A stretch of DNA of 64,000 nucleotides from positions 2,559,001 to 2,623,000 of the forward strand of contig NC_086188.1 of the NCBI RefSeq assembly GCF_023053635.1. Direction: 5' to 3'. Position numbers and translations under genes: made by a program. Position 1 is the first letter of the stretch, and every line of letters starts with the position of its first letter. Shown here one piece after another: positions 56,772 to 64,000 of the stretch. This DNA comes from Elgaria multicarinata webbii. Taxonomy: Eukaryota > Chordata > Lepidosauria > Squamata > Anguidae. The notes under the pieces were generated by a model. It saw only the letters and a program-made list of their open reading frames with translations. It made no database searches and was not told the DNA's origin.

Positions 56772-56877
56772 CAACCTGGTGCCTTCCAGATGTGTTTGGG
56801 CTCTGACTCCCGGTATCCCCAGCCAGCATGCTGGGAGTTGTAGTCCCAACACATCTGGAAGGCACCAAGTTGAGGAA
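56772..56877. mobile_element. MITE, GTAGTCC family, both arms
   Basis: The left arm 'ggtgccttccagatgtgttt' and right arm 'acacatctggaaggcacc' pair across 'ccagccagcatgctggg'. Confidence 0.7.
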
Positions 56878-58379
56878 TCTGGATCTTAATCAGCATTTTC
56901 CCCTCTCAGGCCTGCTAATGAGTTTAAGATGCATTGTTGACGTCAGTTGGAACCTAAGTTCACAAAGTACAGTAAAATTTCCATCAGAATTTGCGAAACT
57001 AAAGCCACACACACACACACACTCTTTTTTAACTTCTTTTTTCTGTTGCAAATTTGGTAACTGAATGTTGGGTTTGAATTGGGGCCCAAATTACATGAAC
57101 AGATTTAAAGTAATACAAAGGGCATAATGGAGCTCATGTTTATGTTAGATCGATAAATTAACCAAATCGGGACTGTTTCCGTTCTAAAGTACTGTGTTTA
57201 CAGGAGCATTGTTTACTCATAAGTAAGCCTCATTGTCTTCAATGGGGCTTCCAGAGAAGTGCACAAAGGATGGCAGCCACAATTTGTCCACTGGAACATC
57301 AAATTTGTTTTATTTACATTCCTTGTGAACTTAAAAAAAAAATTCCCACCAAATGCAAAATAAGGCTTCAAAAGCTATGTAATAATAAATCATTAACTGC
57401 ATGAAACATTTTTGTTTGTTGCTTTGCTTTAGTTACTGGGTTTATTCCTTTCTAGAGGCTGTTTATTTTGCAAGAGCAACTTAGCTAGAACAGCAGCTTG
57501 ACCGTTCCCATGATTTTTTCTTCTGTACATTCCGCCTCTGCCTGTATTCTTCAACAACCCAGCTGAGAAGAATTCAGGGAACATACGAGCCCACGCAGAA
57601 TCGGAACCTGGATCTTCAAAACTAAACAGACCTCAATCTCGGGCACACTTTCCTCTTGGAAGGAAGCTCCATCTAACGCAACCTGGATTTGATTTCTGTG
57701 TAAGTATGTCTAGAATCAGACTGCTGGAATCCAAGGTTTTACTTCTATTCTGTTGCTCTGATTAGCACAAGGTAGATCTATTATAGGGCACAGAATTCCA
57801 CATTTTTCAGGATTGGTTAAATTGTACAGATTTGTAAAATGATGTTACACACAGACCTTGGTGATATAGCCCTGTGAAAGATTTCAGTAAGGTTAGATGC
57901 GTTTTGGCTTAGAAAAGTGTCGGGTGCAATAAATAGAATATTCTTTTGTTTATCATGGAAGGATCCTCATTTTAAGAGCGGTATAATTAGATCTCTTTGC
58001 CAACAACAGACGCATCTTTGACGCTATTTTTTTTATAGCTGTCTTGCATTCAGTGACATTTGGGAGGAGTACATGTTGTCCAAAACAGTTGGCCGTTTTG
58101 AGATTGGAAGGCGACCTTTGCCCCACTTAAAATTGAGTTGTCCCACTTGGAGCGCAACAACACTTTGGATCGGTGCCACAAAGTTCTTGGCTTGCTCAGT
58201 CTTTGCTCCCTGAAAGCCATCTCTGTGCAGAATAAAACAAGTATTCTAAACCAAGATTGGTGGTGAGGTTTGGGGGGATTTTTTATGAGCCAGGAAGCAG
58301 CAGGGATACGTCAAGTTGCTTTAAATATTTAAATTCCCTAAAAGGTTTGCAATGGGTTGGGGAATCCCTAAAAGAAGTT

Positions 58380-59165
58380 TTATAGGTAGATAGATACACA
58401 CACACACACACTTGTATCTTGTCCTATGTCACTAGGATCTCGGCAGAGTACAGATAAAATCAGAACAATGTAAAACAATAAATATACACAGCTAAAAATG
58501 TTTTAAATCATTAACAAACAAAACGAGCAGTAAAGTTTAAAAGCAATAAGAACAAAGCCATGTGTAACCTTGAAAAATGTTAGCTTTCACAGGCTTTAAT
58601 AACAAGCCTAGGGTGACCCTATGAAAAGGAGGACAGGGCTCCTGTATCGTTAACAGTTGCATAGGAAAGGGAATTTCAGCAGGTGTCAGTTGTATATATG
58701 GGGAACCTGGGGAAATTCCCTCTTCATCACAACAGTTAAAGCTGCGGGTGCCCTGCCCTCTGTTAAATCTGGTCACTCTAGTATAGCTCCTGCAGAGGGA
58801 ATTTCACCAGGTGCTGCATGCATACAAATGACACCTGCTGAAATTCCCTTGTCTATGCAACTGTTAAAGATACAGGAGCCCTGTCCTCCTTTTCATATGG
58901 TCACCCTAAACAAGCCATGTTTTAACTTGGCGCTGAAATGAAGTCAGTATTGGCACCAATCAGGCCTCCAAATGAAGAGTATTCCACAACCAGAATGCCA
59001 CCACAGAGAAAGCCCTCTCCCATGTCCCACCATAATGTATGGCTTGTGTTGGTGGGACACAAATGAGGGCTTCTCCAACGGATCTCAAATCTCAGGCAGG
59101 TATATATAGGGAGAGTTGCTCCCTTAAGCACTGAGGTCCCAAGCCGTCCTATATATATGTAATAC
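58380..59165 (-). mobile_element. LINE 3' region in minus orientation, split by a MITE
   Basis: The left part has 'cagagtacagataaaatcag' and A-rich tail sequence. After the MITE at 58609-58908 the LINE resumes with 'ccatgttttaacttggcgct' and 'cagagaaagccctctccca', the reverse complement of an L2-type C-terminal coding region. It ends near 59165. Confidence 0.6.
58609..58908. mobile_element. TAGGGTGACC-family hAT-type MITE with 8-bp target duplication
   Basis: The ends are TAGGGTGACC and GGTCACCCTA. AACAAGCC flanks it on both sides (58601-58608 and 58909-58916). At 300 bp it is complete and inserted into a LINE. This copy sets the family boundaries and superfamily. Confidence 0.85.
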
Positions 59166-59559
59166 ATAACTCACTTTTCTCCCTGCAAATAGAGATCTTT
59201 AAAGCAGCTAAGCATAAAATCGGTCCTAAGTATCAGAACAATATAAGACAAGACAAGAATGTTTAAAACATCAACAATTTCAAATACGTGTGTGGGTGTG
59301 TATAGGCAGCAAAACATAAAAACTAATGGCCCAGGAGAGAGCTGAAGGCTGAAACCCCATATCCATTTAAGAGTAAACCCCATTGAACTCAGTCAAAATT
59401 AATTACTTCTGAGTAAAAGCGGATTGGATTGCAATATAAGTAGTAGAAAAATCAAAAGCTTGCTGAAAGAGAGGAATAAGGAAAAACAAGAAATATATGA
59501 GCTAGGAATCTGTGTGCAAACTCTCTACCCTCCATTCGAGAATCCCAGGAAACTGATCT

Positions 59560-60225
59560 TTGCAGATATTTATTTAATTTATATACTGCCCCATAGCCGA
59601 AGCTCTCTGGGCGGCTTACAAAAGTTAAAAAGAGTGGACATTAAAAAAGTATATAAAATTTAAAACCATCAAAAAATATAAAAACAACAGTATAAAACAG
59701 TATCCATTTTAAACACCACAGTTCTGGGATCCATTAAAAAAAACCCAACAGCATATGTTGTTAAATGCTGTTAAATGCCTGGGAGAAAAGATAACAATGT
59801 TGGTGCCAGGCGAGCCTCATTGGAGAGATCATTCCATAATCGGGGGGCCACCACTGAAAAGGCCCTCTCCCTTGTTGCCATCCTCTGAGCTTCCCTCGGA
59901 TTAGGCACTTAGAGGAGGACCTTAGATATTGAGTGCAGTGTACGGGTAGGTTCATGTTGGGAGAGGCGTTCCGTCAGGTATTGTGGTCCCAAGCCGTGGA
60001 AAGCTTTATAGGTTAAAACCAGCACCTTGAATTGGGCTCGGAAACGTATAGGCAGCCAATGCAAGCGGGCCAGAATCAGTGTTATATGCTCAAACCTTCT
60101 GGTCCCAGTTATCAATCTGGCTGCTGCATTTTGCACAAGCTGCAGCTTCTGAACCGTCTTCAAAGGCTGCCCCGAGTAGAGGGCGTTGCAGTAATCTAAT
60201 CTAATATGCAAGCCTCCCATGGCGC
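59560..60225 (-). mobile_element. L2-type LINE 3' region with reverse-transcriptase C-terminus
   Basis: The minus-strand translation gives [33 protein letters not shown] and [20 protein letters not shown]. It then runs into the same tail as 12880-13260, ending in 'gcagtatataaat'. The element is 5'-truncated. The related fragment at 37215 differs enough to be another L2 lineage. Confidence 0.82.
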
Positions 60226-60330
60226 CCTCCAGATGTTTTGGATTTCAGTTCCCATCATGCACAGCCAGCATGGCCAAGGTCCAGGAATTCTGGGAGTTGT
60301 CTAAACATCTGAAGGTCACCGGTTCAGGGA
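60225..60330. mobile_element. MITE, GTAGTCC family
   Basis: It reads 'cgccctccagatgttttgga', 'cccatcatgcacagccagca', then 'ctgggagttgtctaaacatc'. The arms are diverged. Confidence 0.6.
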
Positions 60331-60956
60331 AAGCTGGCTTAGATAGCTTTAAAAAAACTCTGTGTTTTTAGAGATTCCTTTGCTGAGCTAATATGTTGTC
60401 GACGCTCCCAAAAACCAGTTGCTGCTTCTCATTTTATTGCACGGTGCATTGGTTGCTCTAAGGAAGATATATTAGTGTCTGAGTGGGGTTCTTTCCTCTC
60501 TCGTTAACTTTGCTCCAGCACTGGTGATGTTAACATGAAATAAAGAGGACTTTTTTTCCCTTTTCTTTTTTGTTCTGGCAGGACTGAGTTAATCTAAAGT
60601 TTATGTTCTTCTTGGTAACCGCTGCCAAGTTCACACTCCTACGTCGATCAGCTGGTTTTGAGCCTAGTGAAGTGTGGTAGCAAGCTAGCTTTCAGGGACG
60701 GTGGAAAGCGAGTTCGTTGCCGGCACAACGTGAAGGCGGAGAGATGATTGTCCTTGAGGCGAACGGCCTGGTAAGTGGCAAAAGGGAGAAGCAGCAGCCC
60801 TGGGTAAAACAAAAATGTCTGTTTGATGATTCCTTTGGACATGGCACTTGTCTCAAGCAACTTACAAGGGAATGGGAGGCAAAGCGATTTCGGCAGGATT
60901 GTGGTGAAGGCTCCTGTTCCTGGATATATTTAGAATCCAGGCTGCAGTCCTTAGAA

Positions 60957-61078
60957 TAGCCTTCCTCAACCTGGGGCGCTCCAGATGTGTTGGACTCCAA
61001 CTCCCAGAATGCCCCAGCCGGGGCATTCTGGGAGTTGGGGTCCAACACATCTGGAGCGCCCCAGGTTGAGGAAGGCTG
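60957..61078. mobile_element. Complete GTAGTCC-family hAT-type MITE with 8-bp target duplication
   Basis: A 122-bp palindrome almost identical to 45249-45369, with ends 'tagccttcctcaacc' and 'ggttgaggaaggctg'. CCTTAGAA occurs on both sides (60949-60956 and 61079-61086). Confidence 0.85.
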
Positions 61079-61079
61079 C

Positions 61080-61275
61080 CTTAGAACATCTACTTGCTGA
61101 ATCAAACCAAAGGCCTCTTTCTAGCTCAGGACTCTGTCTGCACAGTGGCCTTCCAGATGCTCCCAACAAGAAGCCCACAAGCAGGGCGTGGACGCAACAG
61201 CACCCTCCTGCCCGTGTTTCCACCAACTGGAATTGGTGATTAATAGCCATCGTGATTAATAGCCGCTCATAGCCT
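61080..61275 (+). repeat. Lepidosaur GCTGGATCAGACC repeat
   Basis: It reads 'tgaatcaaaccaaaggcctc', 'acagtggccttccagatgct' and 'caacagcaccctcctgcccg'. It abuts the MITE at 60957. A minus-oriented piece lies at 61400-61560. Confidence 0.55.
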
Positions 61276-63087
61276 TAAGTTCCTCCTCAGCAGTTAAAAG
61301 CGGGCTGCAATCACTAGTCACTGGAATTTGGTTCCCCCACCCTCCACCCCAAACCGTATACAAAATAAGAGAAGCAAATCTGCTGAAACTTACACAGGTC
61401 GCAGAATGTTTTGCTTCTTGTTGCAGAATGTGTGTGTGTGTGGGTTGCACTGTGTCCTGCTTGTGGGTCCATGATTGACAGCTGCTCGGCCACTGTTTGA
61501 ACAGAGCGTTGGACTAGATGGACCCTTGGTCTGATCCAACGTCAGGGCATTTCTTATGTCCTTGAATTGGAAAAGTAAGAGTAACTTGGCAGCAGCACCT
61601 GTACCAACTCCGTGGAATGGAACATACATATTACACCAGATTGGCTTGCAGGCCGAGGTGAGTCAGAGAACCACGAGTCCTTGTTCAAAACCACATTAAA
61701 TAAACCAATGACAAAAACACAGGTCTTGGTCCCTGGAAGGAGATAACCATCCAAACTCCACAGTTGAGCAAGATCTTGACTTGGATCAACTAACATTCCA
61801 CAAAGTTGTGCAAGCTTTCGTGTTCTCCAGAACTCTTCATCAAAGTCGCATGTCTCTGCTGCCGCCTCTCAGCCTGAAATCTGAGCAATTTGCCCAAGGC
61901 AGAGGAGCAAGACCCAATGGCAGGCCTTCCACGTCCGGCTCCCATATTGGCTTTTGAAGCATCCCCAGGCCCTTAAAGAAAGACTCGCAAAGTGGTTGTT
62001 GTTCATTTTCCTGTAGCCGTGAGAGGAAGGTCGCTTGACGTTCTCGCAGCTGTGTTGCTTGAGAACTCCTGGCATCGTATCAGGTGTTGAGATACAGATG
62101 GCCGAGGCTTTGGCGAGGCCATGGGAGGTGAGAGCGTCACGGCGGGGAGGCAGGGGGATTACCTCACAGCCAGGCCGTGTCGCGGGATGGCAGCCGTCTC
62201 CGCAGCCTCCCTGTTGCCAAGGTGCTGTTTTTAGAGAATAAAAATAGCTTGTGTTTCAAGAACCCCTTCGACTCGTCCACATTACGCGCCGGACGGCCGT
62301 GGGAGGACCGAAAATGATAAGTCAGGCCTCCGCTGAGGGGATAGTATTGGGCACGGTATAAAAGGAGAGGTGGGTTGTTTAGAGTTATGGCTGCGTTTGG
62401 GGATTTTTAAACTTAAGATTTTGGACAACAGTTTTATGATTTTGGAGGTGTGTTGGGTCTCTGTGTTTGTGGATGAATCGGAACCATTCTGGCTGTTTCT
62501 CTCCAACTCAACAGTTGGGTCAGATCTGGAAAGAACTATTTCCGGTTCCGAGGTGTCAATAGCATGAGTTTTCAAGGCGCCCAACGAGGCGCCTTAGGCT
62601 TTTGAAAAATGCACAGTTACATTGCTTGGTTTCGCTGTTTTTGCCACGTTTTTCATGTATTGTTTTCTCATTGGTTTTTACATTGTATGTCATGTATTTC
62701 TTATGTAAAGCGTCGAGAGATCTTCTGATATCATATCAGGAGGTATATAAGTAGTTTGCAGAAATAAAGTCACAAATAAATACATGAAATCGCTATTCTG
62801 AATGTGATGTGATTGCCTGCTTCGGTGCTAGTTCTCCGGGATCCCAAGCTGTGTGTTGCTGTTTTGTTTTTAATTTGAAGCGGAATTAATGCAGGGCAAC
62901 CTCTAGTCCGCCCACGAATCTCAGACTAACGTGCCGGACTCCCAGGTCTAAGACCGTGGCATCGCCCCAGGGTCGGCTGGAAGTGTGTGTACCTGTGTGC
63001 ATTTCCTTCCTGTGCACACACAATGAGTTTATCCTCTTCTTCTTTCTAGGACTTCTGAATGGTTCTGCTAGCTTGGTTTGGACCAAG

Positions 63088-63680
63088 ATGGCAAAGTGTC
63101 CCTCAGTTGACCAGAGAGAGACGCTGCTTGAGCAGCCGTTTACCTCAGAAACCCAGGAGCTGCCTTCTCCCGCATCACCACCCCTCCAGCTCCCGGAGGG
63201 ATCGGGAACAGAAGTCCCTTCGGCAGGGCCTGGCCAGGCCTCCACGGACCCCTCCCAGCAGTCCCTTCCCAGCAACCAGGCCTCCACGAGTGGCCCCAAG
63301 CAGCCGGAATACCCCACTTGCCAATCCAAGCCCCCGATTCCTCATCCAGCCTCAGATGGTTCGCAGCCCCCGGGGTGGCAGGCCGCCGATTCGGCGAGGC
63401 CTTTGGGCCGTGTCGCCGGCCCTTCCTCAAGCCATTTGCTGAGGCAAACGAAGTCCCTCTCGTGGGAAGAGCCGGAGATCAACCAGGCGCAAATGAAGCG
63501 GCAAGCGATGGCCAAGTTTGTGTTGGGCTCTTTTGAAGACAACTCTTCCGACGACGAGCTGGTGGCCGGATCCTTTAGAGTGGCCAGCAGGCAGAGGAGC
63601 AGCTTGGCTAGCATCGGCTCTTCGTCCTCCATGGATTCCGCTTCGTTGTCCTCCCTGACAGAGGGCAGTGTGGTCATGAG
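63088..63680 (+). CDS. ACACB: Acetyl-CoA carboxylase 2, N-terminal coding exon (rest lies outside the window)
   Basis: ACACB makes malonyl-CoA at the mitochondrial surface and so restrains fatty-acid entry through CPT1. The exon runs from an acceptor at 63049 (ctttctag/GACTTC) to a donor at 63681 (ATGAG/gtaagc). The ATG at 63088 has a strong context (A at -3, G at +4) and aligns with Met26 of human ACACB (IWGKM versus VWTKM). It gives 197 codons plus two bases. The Pro/Ser-rich disordered region matches in style. The conserved core KRQAMAKFVLGSFEDNSSDD corresponds to human KRQLMTNFILGSFDDYSSDE. The exon stops at VVMR, just before the human PSMSGLHLV AMPK phosphorylation segment, so the biotin carboxylase and later domains lie to the right. 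ACACA is excluded by the long Pro/Ser region and by synteny. Confidence 0.92.
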
Positions 63681-64000
63681 GTAAGCAACGTGGCAGCAGG
63701 AGTTTGCTCAGTCTTGTCCTCTCAACCATACCAGAGTAGGGTATGTCGTGGGTGGGGAAAGTTTGTTGGAAAGTCTGGTGTGACCTATAGCAGAGTTGCT
63801 TTATATACAGAAAGCGTGGCAACACAGCATTTAGTACTGAAGGCCCAGTATTGGGCAAAAGGCGGGATACAAATAAATATAATAATACTGAAGGCAATAA
63901 ATGCAGGCTAGAGCAAATCATTGTCAGAGAACGCTATCTAATACTCTTTAAAAACACACCCTAAAAATGTAATAAATAAATAAATCTGGGTGCATGAGTG

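Larger units (their letters stand above)
55600..63049. other. UNG-ACACB intergenic region / possible ACACB 5' region
   Basis: No coding exon was recognised. Repeats found are MITE copies (55925, 56772, 58609, 60225, 60957), two LINE 3' regions (58380-59165 and 59560-60225), and pieces of the lepidosaur repeat (61080-61275, 61400-61560). A TATAAAAG string at 62358 lies in a GC-richer stretch. A short segment ending 'ggcctg/gtaagt' at 60770 could be a noncoding first exon of ACACB. Neither can be confirmed here. Confidence 0.5.

Noticed and set aside
45241-61086. The two nearly identical MITEs as evidence of a segmental duplication
   Set aside because: Their flanking sequences are unrelated and each has its own different 8-bp target duplication, so they are independent insertions.
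62358-62365. TATAAAAG as an ACACB promoter
   Set aside because: It is an isolated motif without a supporting start or exon. It is noted in the intergenic entry but not called as a promoter.
1-64000. LTR retroelements, endogenous retroviruses, Polintons, CRISPR arrays, rRNA genes or bacterial-type operons
   Set aside because: No retroviral protein motifs, long terminal repeats, capsid or envelope fragments, or regularly spaced arrays were noticed. The simple repeats are microsatellites.

Overview
This window is nuclear DNA from a vertebrate, almost certainly a squamate reptile and probably a lizard. Genes are split into short exons with GT-AG introns. The repeat set is squamate-like: tRNA-derived SINEs of the Sauria type with a Bov-B-like tail, CR1 and L2-type LINE 3' ends, many short palindromic hAT-type elements including a SPIN copy, and abundant microsatellites. 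The species cannot be named from the sequence alone.

Six protein-coding genes were recognised from exon translations compared with remembered human proteins. From left to right they are: the last two exons of DAO (+, 1292-2671); all 16 coding exons of SVOP (-, 28869 down to 8389); all 13 coding exons of USP30 (+, 33673-44213); all three coding exons of ALKBH2 (-, 48451 down to 46312); UNG complete with both alternative first exons (+, 50033-54407); and the first recognisable coding exon of ACACB (+, 63088-63680, continuing beyond the window). This is the same order and orientation as human chromosome 12q24.11. In every gene the exon phases add up without a frameshift, so all six look functional.

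Layout: DAO and SVOP converge across about 5.7 kb (2672-8388). SVOP and USP30 diverge from separate 5' regions about 4.8 kb apart (28.9-33.7 kb). USP30 and ALKBH2 converge (44.2-46.3 kb). ALKBH2 and UNG diverge from a CpG-rich interval of about 1.6 kb. A repeat-rich gap of about 7.6 kb separates UNG from ACACB. The ALKBH2-UNG interval holds the densest regulatory signal: four NRF1-type palindromes and an E2F-type site before the nuclear UNG2 start, then seven CCAAT boxes and a second E2F-type site before the mitochondrial UNG1 start.

Functionally, DAO is peroxisomal, SVOP is a synaptic-vesicle carrier, USP30 and ACACB act at the mitochondrial outer membrane in mammals, and ALKBH2 and UNG are base-repair enzymes that both carry PCNA-binding motifs at their extreme N-termini. 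No new multi-gene system was found. The most notable points are the UNG promoter layout, a GC-AG intron in SVOP, an Ala-Asn-Leu C-terminus on DAO, a SPIN insertion with an exact target duplication in USP30, and an out-of-frame ATG where human ACACB starts its mitochondrial leader.
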